A stretch of 64,000 bases of DNA from positions 992,001 to 1,056,000 of the forward strand of contig CAWGCS010000001.1 in the NCBI GenBank assembly GCA_963821235.1, written 5' to 3'. Origin of the DNA: CTSoil-043 sp963821235. Lineage in GTDB: Bacteria > Chloroflexota > Limnocylindria > Limnocylindrales > CSP1-4. Shown one piece after another: positions 8,173 through 16,445 of the stretch. The first letter of the stretch is position 1. The number at the start of each line of letters is the position of its first letter. The translations under genes were made by a program, and so were the position numbers. Below the pieces are notes generated by a model, which made no database searches, had not been told where the DNA came from, and worked only from the letters and a program-made list of their open reading frames with translations.

Positions 8173-8466
8173 TCAGTATGCGGCGGTCTCGACCGCCTCG
8201 ACGATCCTGGCCCGGGGCTCGCCGCCGAGCGCGGTGAGGGCCACCGGCGTCCGCCAGAGCTGGTACAGCGCCTCGCGGAACGCGCTGGCCGCCGCGACGT
8301 CGTCGAACTCGAGGTCGACCGCGACGTAGCGCGGATCGTCAAGCGGACGGAGGATGCGGTAGCGCCGGACGCCGGACGCCTCGCGATCGACCGGATCGCG
8401 GTCGAAGGCGACCTTCCAGGCGTCGAAGTCCCGGACGGCATGCTCGATCTGGACCAGAACGGTCAT
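8173..8466 (-). CDS. small dimeric alpha/beta-barrel-like protein, function unknown
   Basis: A 97-residue soluble protein starting at ATG 8466 with GGAGGGGGAA just upstream. The frame is open to 8541 but that part is not protein-like. The sequence begins MTVLVQIEHAVRDFDAWKVAF and ends with a VAVDLEFDDVAAASAF strand-helix unit. This is the pattern of short antibiotic-monooxygenase/ferredoxin-like fold proteins, but no catalytic residue can be named. It is divergent from the TetR regulator with 76 bases between starts, so it is the likely target of that repressor. Confidence 0.7.
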   Translation of the reverse strand: MTVLVQIEHAVRDFDAWKVAFDRDPVDREASGVRRYRILRPLDDPRYVAVDLEFDDVAAASAFREALYQLWRTPVALTALGGEPRARIVEAVETAAY

Positions 8467-8513
8467 CGCTTCCCCCTCCGCTCGCTCGCGCTGCAGTTGA
8501 TGACAGCGCACCC

Positions 8514-8549
8514 GTATTGAATACTTGTATACTGTAGCCACTATGTCAA
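8514..8549. promoter_or_regulatory. AT-rich divergent control region with dyad elements
   Basis: The region between the two divergent starts is strikingly AT-rich for this genome. It holds GTAT-TGA-ATAC (8514-8524) followed by the palindrome GTATAC (8527-8532), a TATACT hexamer, and on the minus strand a TTGACA at 8549-8544. It is a likely operator/promoter for the TetR regulator and the 97-aa gene. Confidence 0.5.
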
Positions 8550-9190
8550 TGGGTGCCGGCCGGTCCCGCAGGTACGACTCGCCGCACCGCCGCGAGCAGG
8601 CGATGGCGACGCGGCGGGCGGTCCTCGACGCGGCTCGCGCCCTGTTCGAGGAGCGCGGCTACGTGGCGACCACCATCGAGGCGATCGCCGCCCGGGCGAC
8701 GGTGTCGCCGGAGACCGTCTACGCCACCTTCCGGAACAAGCGGTCCCTCCTGGCCACCCTCGTCGACGTCTCGATCGCCGGGGACGATGACCCGGTTCCC
8801 GTCCTCCAGCGCGACTGGGTCCGCCAGATGCGCGACGAGCCGGTCCGGCGCCGTCGCCTCGAGCTCCTCGCCCGGCACGGTCGAGCGATCCTCGAGCGGC
8901 GGGCCCCCATCGACGAGGTGGTGCGTGGCGCCGCCGCGGCCGATCCGGAGATCACCTTGCTGCGCGACCAGGGCAGGGCGGAGCGCCTCGCGGGCCAGCG
9001 GGAGCTGCTGCGGATCCTCGCCGGCCCCGACGCGCTCCGGCCCGGGCTGACGCTCGAGGCGGCTGCCGACATCCTGTTCGCCGTCGGGAGCCCAGAGGTC
9101 TACGGGCTCCTGGTCGCCGGCCGCGGCTGGACGCCCGAGCGGTTCGAGTCCTGGTACGCGGACACGATCGAGCGGCTCCTCCTGGACTGA
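8543..9190 (+). CDS. TetR/AcrR-family transcriptional regulator
   Basis: A repressor of 215 residues. The N-terminal helix-turn-helix is clear: ATRRAVLDAARALFEERGY, then TTIEAIAARATVSPETVYATFRNKRSLL with the recognition helix at about 46-62. The C-terminal ligand-binding helices are not of a recognisable subfamily. ATG 8543 is taken as the start; an in-frame alternative at 8525 would put the start inside the palindromic promoter element. It is divergent from the small gene ending at 8173 and probably controls it and itself. The ligand is unknown. Confidence 0.85.
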   Translation: MSMGAGRSRRYDSPHRREQAMATRRAVLDAARALFEERGYVATTIEAIAARATVSPETVYATFRNKRSLLATLVDVSIAGDDDPVPVLQRDWVRQMRDEPVRRRRLELLARHGRAILERRAPIDEVVRGAAAADPEITLLRDQGRAERLAGQRELLRILAGPDALRPGLTLEAAADILFAVGSPEVYGLLVAGRGWTPERFESWYADTIERLLLD

Positions 9191-9384
9191 GGGCGGTGGG
9201 CGTCAGGAGGGCTTCAGAACCATCAGGGCGACGAGGATCGCCAGCCCCCGGGTCGTCATCTGCCGGGTCGGGAACGCCACCGATGCCCGGTCCGATCGGT
9301 ACCGCGGCCCTCGATCCTGCCGGGGTGGCCATACCCGGCAGCGGCGACCTCGCGCCTCCCGGGCGGCTCGAAAGGGAACGATCG
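9191..9384. other. intergenic stretch, no clear signal
   Basis: About 190 bases between the TetR stop and the small membrane protein. I see no convincing gene, RNA or promoter. An 18-codon minus-strand reading ending near 9203 is too short to support. Confidence 0.4.
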
Positions 9385-9546
9385 ATGTCCGCCGTCCAGC
9401 TCCCCGTGTCCGCGCTCACGGTGCTCGGGATCGTCATCGTCGCGCTCGGCCTGCTCGTCGCCGGCAACGTGATCCTCGTGGCGCTGGGGCTCGGCTCCGT
9501 GGCCGTGGCCGGGCTCCTGGCCGTCGCCGGCGCTCGTCGCGCCTGA
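9385..9546 (+). CDS. small hydrophobic membrane protein
   Basis: A 53-codon-range reading frame (53 aa) from ATG 9385 with AAAGGGA at 9371-9377 as ribosome binding site. Residues 10-28 (LTVLGIVIVALGLLVAG) and about 29-48 are almost continuously hydrophobic, with a GARRA end, suggesting one or two membrane spans. The frame is open to 9196 but upstream sequence is not protein-like. No family is recognised. It is convergent with the lipoprotein gene, four bases apart. Confidence 0.5.
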   Translation: MSAVQLPVSALTVLGIVIVALGLLVAGNVILVALGLGSVAVAGLLAVAGARRA

Positions 9547-9550
9547 GCGC

Positions 9551-10129
9551 TCAGAGGCGGGCCAGGATCGCCTTCGCCAGCGCGATCGTGTCCCGCTGGA
9601 TGATCGCCTGGTCGTAGCCGTCGAGCCAGACGCCGACGATGACGAGCTCGCCGCCGGGGACGGCGGCGTGGAGGCCTCCGAGCATGAACCAGGCGTCGGT
9701 GCCGAGGCCGTCGGCCCTGGTCACCCGGTCGCCGAGGACCGCCACCTGCGTGTCGTATGCGGCGTGCTCCCGGGCGAACGAGACGCGCACGGTTGCCGGC
9801 GACTCGCCGGTCCCGCCGGCGTGCACGGTGCCGGAGACGTCGAACGAGCAGTTGCCGTCCCCGTCGATCCGAGCCGCCGTCGAGGTCCCCCCGAAGGCCG
9901 CCTCGATGTCGGCCGCCGAGACGACGGAGCACGGGTCGGCCGGGATCACGGAGCCGGCGGTCGTCGAGGGTGAGGCCGCGGCCGGGCCGGAGGCCGTCGA
10001 CCCGCCGCAGGCGGCCAGCAGGACGAGCAGCGAGAGCGCCACGAGCGGTGCCCACGGGCGGGGGCGGGGGCGCGGGCGCGACGCCGATCGCGCAAGGGGG
10101 GACGGTCGGTCGGGACGCACGGTGCTCAT
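9551..10129 (-). CDS. lipoprotein, DUF3558-like
   Basis: A 192-aa secreted lipoprotein. An Arg/Pro-rich N-terminus precedes the hydrophobic stretch LVALSLLVLLAAC, with Cys41 as lipobox residue. The mature part has the hallmark PCSVVSAADIEAAFG and a later NCSFDV, giving two conserved cysteines, as in the DUF3558 group of actinobacterial cell-envelope lipoproteins. Function is unknown. ATG 10129 is chosen because the signal peptide follows it closely; the frame is open to 10417, overlapping the divergent oligopeptidase. The 196 bases to the next start would be a shared promoter region. Confidence 0.7.
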   Translation of the reverse strand: MSTVRPDRPSPLARSASRPRPRPRPWAPLVALSLLVLLAACGGSTASGPAAASPSTTAGSVIPADPCSVVSAADIEAAFGGTSTAARIDGDGNCSFDVSGTVHAGGTGESPATVRVSFAREHAAYDTQVAVLGDRVTRADGLGTDAWFMLGGLHAAVPGGELVIVGVWLDGYDQAIIQRDTIALAKAILARL

Positions 10130-10325
10130 CTGCGCCTCCACGCTGGCCGGCGGCCGCCCCGCCGGGACGCCATGATGCCCCGCCTGCCGCGGATCTGCGA
10201 TCGGGGCCGTTGCGACCGTCGCCGCGGGGCCTGGGACGCGGCGTCGCCTCCGCCCGCGTGGCAGACTGGCCGTCGGCAGTCGCCCCGCGTCGTGGAGCGA
10301 GCCACCCCGAGCCCGGAGCCGCACG

Positions 10326-12287
10326 ATGCGTTTCGCCACCACGCCCGACGAGGTCCGCGACGCCACCGACGCGGCCCTCGCGGAGGCCGACGAGCTGGTC
10401 GCGACCGCGGTCCGCACGCGCGGGGACGGCTCGTTCGACGAGATCCTCCTGCCGCTCGACGAGGCCGCCGACCGGATCGGCGCCGGCTATGCCGTCGGCG
10501 CCTTCATGGCCCGCGTCCACGCCGACGCCGCCGTCCGCGACGCCGGCCAGCGGGCCGAGGAGCGACTCGACCGTTGGCGGGTCGACTTCCCGTTCCGCGA
10601 GGACGTCGCGGCCACCGTCTTCGGCTTCGCGGCGTCCCCCGCCGGGGACGCCCTGACCGGCGAGCGACGGCGGCTCTTGGACTTCATGCTGCGGGACCTC
10701 CGACGGGCCGGGCACGCCCTCGAGCCCGAGACGCGGGAGGAGGTCCGGACGCTCCAGCGGCGCCTCGTGGAGCTGGAATCCTCGTTCCAGCGCAACATCG
10801 ACGAGTTCAAGGACGGCCTGGAGCTCACCCGCGAGGAGCTCGACGGCCTCCCCGACGACTACGTCGCCGGCCTCCGACCGGGAGCGGCCCCCGGGACGTG
10901 GCGGGTGGGCCTGGAGTACCCGGAGCTCTTCCCGTTCCTCGAGCAGGCTCACCGCCGCGACCTGCGTCGAGACCTCGAGCGACGCTCCTACAACCAGGCG
11001 CGAGCCGCCAACGAGCCTCTCCTCGTCGAGGCCCTCGGGCTGCGCCGCCGGATCGCCGGCCTCCTTGGCTACTCCTCGTGGGCCGACTACGCCATCGAGG
11101 TCAAGATGGCCCGCGAGCCGGCGGCCGTCCGACGCTTCTACGAGGGCCTGCTGGCGCCGCTCCAGGCCCGCATGGCCGTCGAGGTCGCCCGCCTCGAAGA
11201 GGTCCTCCGCCGGGAGGGGGAGGAGCCGCCGCTGCGGACCTGGGACTGGCGCTACTGCGACACGCAGGTCCGGCGTAGGGACTACGACGTCGACCCCGAG
11301 GAGCTTCGCGGCTACCTGCCCCTGGAGGCGGTCTTCGACGGCCTGCTGGGCCTCTGCGGCGAGGTCCTGGGACTGGCCTTCGAGCGCGTCGCCGAGGCCG
11401 GGGCGTGGCATCCGGACGTGCACCGCTTCCTGGTCCGGGAAGCCTCGACGGGCGCCGAGATCGGCGACGTCCTCATGGACCTGCACCCGCGGGACGGGAA
11501 GTTCGGGCACGCCGCCGCGTGGGGCCTCGTGCCCGGGCGACGGCTGGCGGACGGGTCGTACCGGCGGCCCCTCACGGCAATCGTGGCGAACCTGCCGCGG
11601 CCGCAGGCGGACCGCCCGGCGCTCCTGCGCCACGACGACGTCGTGACGCTCTTCCACGAGTTCGGGCACGTCCTTCACATGACCCTCACGCGGGCGGAGC
11701 TGGCGCGCTTCTCCGGCGGCGACACGGAATGGGACTTCGTGGAGGCACCCAGCCAGATCCTGGAGCACTGGGCGTGGCAACCGGACGTCCTGGCCCGGTT
11801 CGCCCGGCACCATGAGACGGGCGAGCCGATCCCCCGCGCGCTCGTCGACCGGCTGGTGGCCAGCCGCGACCTCGACGTCGCGCTCCGGACGCTCCGCCAG
11901 TGCTACCTGGGGCTCATGGACCTGGGCCTCCACGGGCCGGAGGAGACGCGCGACGTCGAGGCGGTCGATCGGGTTGCCTTCGCCGCCTGGGGCCTGCCCT
12001 ACCACGAGGGCACCCTCTATCCGTGCCAGTTCGGGCACCTCATGGGCGGCTACGACGCCGGCTACTACGGCTACCTGTGGTCGAAGGTCTACGGCGACGA
12101 CATGTTCGGGCGCTTCGAGGAGGAGGGGGTCACCTCTCCCGCGGTCGGGGCCGCCTATCGCCGCGAGATCCTCGAGCCGAACGGGACCCGCGACGGGCTG
12201 GAGATGCTGCGCGCCTTCCTCGGGCGCGATCCATCGCCGGCGACCTTCCTGCGCCTGCTGGGGATCGAGGCGGCGGGGGCGAGCTGA
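10326..12287 (+). CDS. M3 family oligoendopeptidase
   Basis: A 653-residue zinc metallopeptidase of the thimet oligopeptidase/PepF clan, degrading short peptides in the cytoplasm. The zinc motif HEFGH begins at residue 444, in TLFHEFGHVLHM, and the third ligand region is WDFVEAPSQILEHWAW. The C-terminal MGGYDAGYYGYLWSKVY motif, which lines the active site, is intact. The length is normal for the family, and the N-terminal two thirds are helical as expected. It is a single gene, convergent with the transhydrogenase operon. Confidence 0.93.
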   Translation: MRFATTPDEVRDATDAALAEADELVATAVRTRGDGSFDEILLPLDEAADRIGAGYAVGAFMARVHADAAVRDAGQRAEERLDRWRVDFPFREDVAATVFGFAASPAGDALTGERRRLLDFMLRDLRRAGHALEPETREEVRTLQRRLVELESSFQRNIDEFKDGLELTREELDGLPDDYVAGLRPGAAPGTWRVGLEYPELFPFLEQAHRRDLRRDLERRSYNQARAANEPLLVEALGLRRRIAGLLGYSSWADYAIEVKMAREPAAVRRFYEGLLAPLQARMAVEVARLEEVLRREGEEPPLRTWDWRYCDTQVRRRDYDVDPEELRGYLPLEAVFDGLLGLCGEVLGLAFERVAEAGAWHPDVHRFLVREASTGAEIGDVLMDLHPRDGKFGHAAAWGLVPGRRLADGSYRRPLTAIVANLPRPQADRPALLRHDDVVTLFHEFGHVLHMTLTRAELARFSGGDTEWDFVEAPSQILEHWAWQPDVLARFARHHETGEPIPRALVDRLVASRDLDVALRTLRQCYLGLMDLGLHGPEETRDVEAVDRVAFAAWGLPYHEGTLYPCQFGHLMGGYDAGYYGYLWSKVYGDDMFGRFEEEGVTSPAVGAAYRREILEPNGTRDGLEMLRAFLGRDPSPATFLRLLGIEAAGAS

Positions 12288-12302
12288 CCCCGGCCGCCCC
12301 CG

Positions 12303-13736
12303 CTACAGGGCCTTGACCGAGGAGATGAGCTGGGCGAGGCCCTCCTTCGCGTCGGCGAAGAGCATCCCCGTCTTGGGGTTCGTGTAGAGCTCGTTGTCGA
12401 TGCCGGCGTAGCCCCGGCCCATCGAGCGCTTGATCACGATGATCGACTTGGCGTGGTCGACGTTGAGGATCGGCATGCCCGAGACCGGGTTGCCGGGCCG
12501 GCGCGCGGCCGGGTTGGTCACGTCGTTGGCGCCGATGACGAGGGCCACGTCGCAGCGGTCGAACTCGGGGTTGATCTCGTCCATCTCCTTGAGCTGCGGA
12601 TAGGGCACGTTCGCCTCCGCCAGGAGGACGTTCATGTGCCCCGGCATCCGGCCGGCCACGGGATGGATCGCGTAGCTGACGCCGACGCCCTTCTCCTCCA
12701 GCAGCTCGGCGAGCTCCCGGACGGCGTGCTGCGCCTGGGCCACGGCGAGGCCGTACCCGGGAACGACGATGACGTTGCTGGCGTAGGCCAGCTGGATCGC
12801 GACGTCGTCGGCGCCGATGGTGCGGACCGGTCCGCCGACCCCGCCGACCGAGCCGACCGTCCCCTCGCCGCCGCCGAAGCCGCCGACCATGATGTTCATG
12901 ATCGAGCGGTTCATGGCGTCGGCCATGAGCTTGGTCAGGATGCCGCCGGAGGCGCCGACGAGCGCGCCCGAGATGATCAGCACGGGGTTGTCGAGGACGA
13001 AGCCGGCCATCGCGACCGCCGTGCCCGTGAAGGCGTTCAGGAGCGAGATCACGACCGGCATGTCGGCGCCGCCGATGGGCAGGACCATGGTGATGCCGAA
13101 GACCAGGGCGGACGCCAGGATCACGCCGAGGACGAGGATCGAGACGGCGGCGTCCAGCGTCACGGTGCCGTTCGCGCCGAGGACGAGGAGGGCGGTCCCG
13201 GCGACGGCCACCACGGCCAGGACGATCGTGAGGAGCCGGCTGCCGGGGAAGATGATCGGCTTGCCGCTGATCACGCCCATGAGCTTGCCCGAGGCCAGCA
13301 GCGAGCCGGTGAAGGTCACCGCGCCGATCACGACGTCGAGGACGACGAAGACGGTCGTCGAGACGATCGTCCCGCCCGCGTTCGTGCGGGTCACGAAGTC
13401 CTCGATGGCGACGAGGGCGGCGGCCCCGCCGCCGACGGCGTTGAAGAGCGAGACCAGCTGCGGCATCGCTGTCATCTGGACGGTGCGCGCGGTGTAGAGA
13501 CCGGCGCCGCCGCCGATGACGAAGCCGACGATGATGATCGCCCAGGCGATCCCGTCGAGGCCGCCGTCGCGGGTGACGAGCCCGACGAGCGTCGCCAGGA
13601 CCGCCACGACCATGCCGCCGGCGGACAGGAGGTTCCCGTTCCGCGCGGAGGCCGGCGAGTTCATGAGGTGGAGGCCCAGCACGAAGCAGACGGCGCCGCC
13701 GATCTGGGCGATGTAGACGAGGTTCTGGATGTCCAC
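12303..13736 (-). CDS. pntB: NAD(P) transhydrogenase subunit beta
   Basis: Membrane and NADP(H)-binding subunit (477 aa) of the proton-translocating transhydrogenase. The N-terminal two thirds hold about nine membrane helices; the soluble domain III has the NADP signature VPGYGLAVAQAQHAVREL, IHPVAGRMPGHMNVLLAEA and the GANDVTNPAAR motif. GTG 13736 is taken as start (VDIQNLVYIAQ), 11 bases after the pntAB stop; the frame stays open far upstream only as a shadow of pntAA. It forms an operon with the two alpha genes. Confidence 0.93.
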   Translation of the reverse strand: MDIQNLVYIAQIGGAVCFVLGLHLMNSPASARNGNLLSAGGMVVAVLATLVGLVTRDGGLDGIAWAIIIVGFVIGGGAGLYTARTVQMTAMPQLVSLFNAVGGGAAALVAIEDFVTRTNAGGTIVSTTVFVVLDVVIGAVTFTGSLLASGKLMGVISGKPIIFPGSRLLTIVLAVVAVAGTALLVLGANGTVTLDAAVSILVLGVILASALVFGITMVLPIGGADMPVVISLLNAFTGTAVAMAGFVLDNPVLIISGALVGASGGILTKLMADAMNRSIMNIMVGGFGGGEGTVGSVGGVGGPVRTIGADDVAIQLAYASNVIVVPGYGLAVAQAQHAVRELAELLEEKGVGVSYAIHPVAGRMPGHMNVLLAEANVPYPQLKEMDEINPEFDRCDVALVIGANDVTNPAARRPGNPVSGMPILNVDHAKSIIVIKRSMGRGYAGIDNELYTNPKTGMLFADAKEGLAQLISSVKAL

Positions 13737-13747
13737 GGGGGCCGCCG

Positions 13748-14056
13748 TCAGGACTTCGCCCCGGCCTTGGGGGCCGCGGGCTTCTTCTTGAACATCTGGA
13801 GCATCCGGTCGGTCACGACGTAGCCGCCGACGACGTTCATGGCCCCGAAGGCCATGGCCACGAAGGCGAGGACGTAGCCAAGCGGATCCTTCGCCTCGGC
13901 CGCGATCACCATGCCGCCGACGAGGACGATTCCGTGGATTGAGTTCGCCCCCGACATCAGCGGCGTGTGAAGCGTCGCGGGGACCTTGGCGATGACCTCG
14001 AACCCGACGAGGATGGCGAGGACGAAGATCGTGAGCGGGACGAGCAGGTCGGTCAT
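13748..14056 (-). CDS. pntAB: NAD(P) transhydrogenase subunit alpha part 2
   Basis: The membrane part of the alpha subunit encoded separately (102 aa). It has three hydrophobic segments: LLVPLTIFVLAILVGFEVI, SGANSIHGIVLVGGMVIAA and YVLAFVAMAFGAMNVVGGYVV. A short basic KKKPAAPKAGAKS tail ends it. It overlaps pntAA by four bases. The split alpha subunit is typical of Chloroflexota, Actinobacteria and Rhodospirillum-like systems. Confidence 0.93.
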   Translation of the reverse strand: MTDLLVPLTIFVLAILVGFEVIAKVPATLHTPLMSGANSIHGIVLVGGMVIAAEAKDPLGYVLAFVAMAFGAMNVVGGYVVTDRMLQMFKKKPAAPKAGAKS

Positions 14057-15216
14057 GCGGGGGCGCCTCCGGGCGCGCGGGCGGGCTCGAGGAGCTTCGC
14101 GGTCGCCGGCTGGACGACCTTCCCGCCATGGGTGATGAGGACGCCGGCCGTGATCTCCTCCACCGGGTCGAGGGTCAGCTGGCCCTCCTTGACGAGATGG
14201 ACGAGGAGCGCCTGGAGGTTGCGGGCGTAGAACTGGCTGGCGCTGATCGGCAGGGTGGCCGGGAGGTTCTCCGGGGCGAGGATCGTGACGTCGCCGTCGG
14301 TGACGACCGTCTGGCCGGCCCGGGAGAGCTCGCAGTTGCCGCCGAGCGCGCTGGCCGCCATGTCCAGGATCACCGAGCCCGGCTTCATCGCGTGGACCGC
14401 CTCGGCCGTCACGAGGACGGGCGGCTTGCGGCCGGGGACCTGGGCCGTGGTGATCACGACGTCCATCGCGGCGATGACGCCGTTGAGCTCCGCCTGCTGG
14501 GCGGCCCGCTCGTCGGCCGTCAGCTCGCGGGCGTAGCCGCCGGCGCCGGTCGCGTCGATCGCCGTCTTGAGGGTCACGAACTGGGCGCCGAGCGATTCGG
14601 CCTGCTCCTTCGTCTCAGGGCGGACGTCGTAGGCCTTGACGACCGCGCCGAGCCGGCGCGCCGTGCCGAGCGCCTGGAGGCCGGCGACGCCGATCCCGAG
14701 GACCAGCACGTTGGCCGGCTTGGCCGTGCCGGCGGCCGTCGTCAGGAGCGGGAAGTATCGCCCGAAGGCCTCCGCGGCGACGAGCACCGCCTTGTAGCCG
14801 GCGATGTTGGCCTGGGACGAGAGGACGTCCATCGACTGCGCTCGCGAGAGCGTCCGCGGGATCGCGTCGAGGCTGACCGCGGTCACGCCGCGGGCGGCGA
14901 GCGTCTGCATCAGCAGGGGATCGATGAGCGGGGAGAGCAGCCCGACCAGCGCCTGACCCGGTCGGAGCTTGGCGACCTCGGATTCGCTGGGCTTCTGGAC
15001 CTTGACGACGCAGTCGACGAGTGACCACGCCTCCTCGCCGGAGACGAGCGTGGCGCCCGCCTCCTCGTACATCGCGTCGGTGAACGACGCGGCTGCACCG
15101 GCGCCGCGCTCCACGAGTACATCGATCCCGGCGGCCTTCAGCTTCGGAAGGACCTCCGGGACCAGGGCAACGCGGCGCTCGCCGGGCAGCGTCTCTCTCG
15201 GAACGCCGACCTTCAT
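14053..15216 (-). CDS. pntAA: NAD(P) transhydrogenase subunit alpha part 1
   Basis: The NAD(H)-binding domain I of transhydrogenase (387 aa, normal length). It opens with MKVGVPRETLPGERRVALVPE. Visible motifs are the RTLSRAQSMDVLSSQANIAGYKAV stretch (shared with alanine dehydrogenase), the dinucleotide fold VLGIGVAGLQALGTARRLGA, and SVILDMAASALGGNCE. The complex couples proton entry to hydride transfer from NADH to NADP+. It is first gene of the three-gene minus-strand operon; the promoter must lie in the 147 bases up to the divergent gene at 15364. Confidence 0.94.
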   Translation of the reverse strand: MKVGVPRETLPGERRVALVPEVLPKLKAAGIDVLVERGAGAAASFTDAMYEEAGATLVSGEEAWSLVDCVVKVQKPSESEVAKLRPGQALVGLLSPLIDPLLMQTLAARGVTAVSLDAIPRTLSRAQSMDVLSSQANIAGYKAVLVAAEAFGRYFPLLTTAAGTAKPANVLVLGIGVAGLQALGTARRLGAVVKAYDVRPETKEQAESLGAQFVTLKTAIDATGAGGYARELTADERAAQQAELNGVIAAMDVVITTAQVPGRKPPVLVTAEAVHAMKPGSVILDMAASALGGNCELSRAGQTVVTDGDVTILAPENLPATLPISASQFYARNLQALLVHLVKEGQLTLDPVEEITAGVLITHGGKVVQPATAKLLEPARAPGGAPA

Positions 15217-15363
15217 CTGGGCTCCCTGGGGGTGGGTGGGAAAGCAGCGGTAAGGATAGCGCCTGAAGCCGTTGCGACCCGTCGGCGGGTCGGTTGCCTA
15301 TGGGCGTAGCCCCGGCGGTCGCCGGGGCTCGCCCGATGCGGGCGGTTCCGCCACAATCCGCTC

Positions 15364-15918
15364 GTGACCGACGACGGCGGGCGCCTCCTCTCCGCGGACC
15401 TCCTCGTGACGCTCCTGTTCGTGGTGGCGTTCCTCGTCCTGTTCGCGTTCCACCGCTGGGACCTGCGTCGACGCCGCCGTCGCGTGGCCGCCCTGCGCGC
15501 CGCCGGCGACTTCGGCCCGAACAGCGCGGCGGTGGCCGCGGTGCTGGCCGGCGCTGCCGGCCTCGACGCGGCCGCCGCCCGGGACCTCGCCGCGGGTCGT
15601 CGCCAGGCCTTCGACTGGGATCCTCGCCTGGACAAGGTCCCCAAGGCGGCCCGCCTCGCGCGAGATCGGGCCTTCGCCAGCGAGCGGGACGACGTCGCCC
15701 GGGCCGCCGCCGAGGCGGCGCGCCAAGCCGCGGCGACGGCCCTGGCGGCCGCCGCCGTCGAGCCGCGCGTCCGCACCGAGGCCGTCGAGTGCGCCGCGGA
15801 GACGGCCGGGGCCATCGCCGCCGCCGAGCGGATCCCGGCCGCCGAGTTCCGGATGCTGACGAGGGCCTGGCGCACGGTCGTCGGCCCCGTCGGGGTCGCC
15901 CCCCGTCGGGAGCGCTGA
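15364..15918 (+). CDS. membrane-anchored hypothetical protein, Ala-rich
   Basis: Not recognised. It starts at GTG 15364 (184 aa); CACAAT at 15352-15357 ends 6 nt before it and there is no Shine-Dalgarno. One membrane segment (LLVTLLFVVAFLVLFAF, about 13-29) is followed by a basic RRRRRR stop-transfer patch, so the bulk should be cytoplasmic. The remainder is an Ala-rich helical region (about 100-150) with many AAA runs, possibly coiled. The codon bias at third positions matches real genes more than the antisense frame does. It has no close functional neighbour. Confidence 0.55.
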   Translation: MTDDGGRLLSADLLVTLLFVVAFLVLFAFHRWDLRRRRRRVAALRAAGDFGPNSAAVAAVLAGAAGLDAAAARDLAAGRRQAFDWDPRLDKVPKAARLARDRAFASERDDVARAAAEAARQAAATALAAAAVEPRVRTEAVECAAETAGAIAAAERIPAAEFRMLTRAWRTVVGPVGVAPRRER

Positions 15919-15979
15919 GCCTCCCGCCGGCCCGGGAGGCCTACCATGGGCCAGCGACACGCAACGGGAGGCCCGAGCG

Positions 15980-16441
15980 ATGACCCACGAGCCGCAGCCA
16001 ACCCCCGCCCTGGAGGCCGCCGCCCGCCGGCGACGGGAGCTCCGCGATGCCCTCGTCGCGTTCGAGGACGCGATCTCCTCGCCGGTCCGCGACCGCGAGA
16101 CGTGGCGGGGTGAGGTGGCCGGGCACCTCGAGGTGCTCTGCCAGGCGTTCGACGATCACGTCGCCGAGACCGAGCACGCCGGCGGCCTCTACGACGAGAT
16201 GGAGCAGGTCGCGCCGCACCTGGCAGGCAAGGCTCGCCGGCTTCGCGAGGAGCATCCCCAGGTCGCGGCGGCCCTGGGCGACGCGGCGGACCGGCTGGCG
16301 TGCCCGCTGGACCCGGCCGCCGACGTCGACGTCCTGCGCGACGACCTCCAGCGCCTGATGGGGCGCATCGTCCGGCATCGCCAGCACGGAGCCGACCTGG
16401 TATGGGAGGCCTACGCGGTCGACATCGGCGCCGCCGGGTGA
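15980..16441 (+). CDS. hemerythrin-like HHE domain protein
   Basis: A 153-residue helical protein with the spacing of a hemerythrin fold: His in GEVAGHLEVL, then FDDHVAETEH, the later REEHPQV, and the final helix RHRQHGADLVWEAY. The pattern suggests a di-iron site for O2, NO or redox sensing, but some canonical ligands are hard to align, so metal binding is an inference. Start ATG 15980 has GGGAGG ten bases upstream. It is followed 4 bases later by the methyltransferase gene and is probably co-transcribed. Confidence 0.6.
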   Translation: MTHEPQPTPALEAAARRRRELRDALVAFEDAISSPVRDRETWRGEVAGHLEVLCQAFDDHVAETEHAGGLYDEMEQVAPHLAGKARRLREEHPQVAAALGDAADRLACPLDPAADVDVLRDDLQRLMGRIVRHRQHGADLVWEAYAVDIGAAG

Positions 16442-16445
16442 GCTG

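Noticed and set aside
9203..9260. 18-codon hydrophobic minus-strand reading (MTTRGLAILVALMVLKPS)
   Set aside because: Too short, no ribosome binding site and no recurrence; chance cannot be excluded.
8952..12038. 1028-codon minus-strand frame opposite the oligopeptidase
   Set aside because: It covers four unrelated real genes and intergenic DNA and shows no domain; it is a shadow frame.
12453..13823. Asp/Arg/His-rich plus-strand frame opposite pntB
   Set aside because: Composition is the mirror of the membrane subunit coded on the other strand; no family features.
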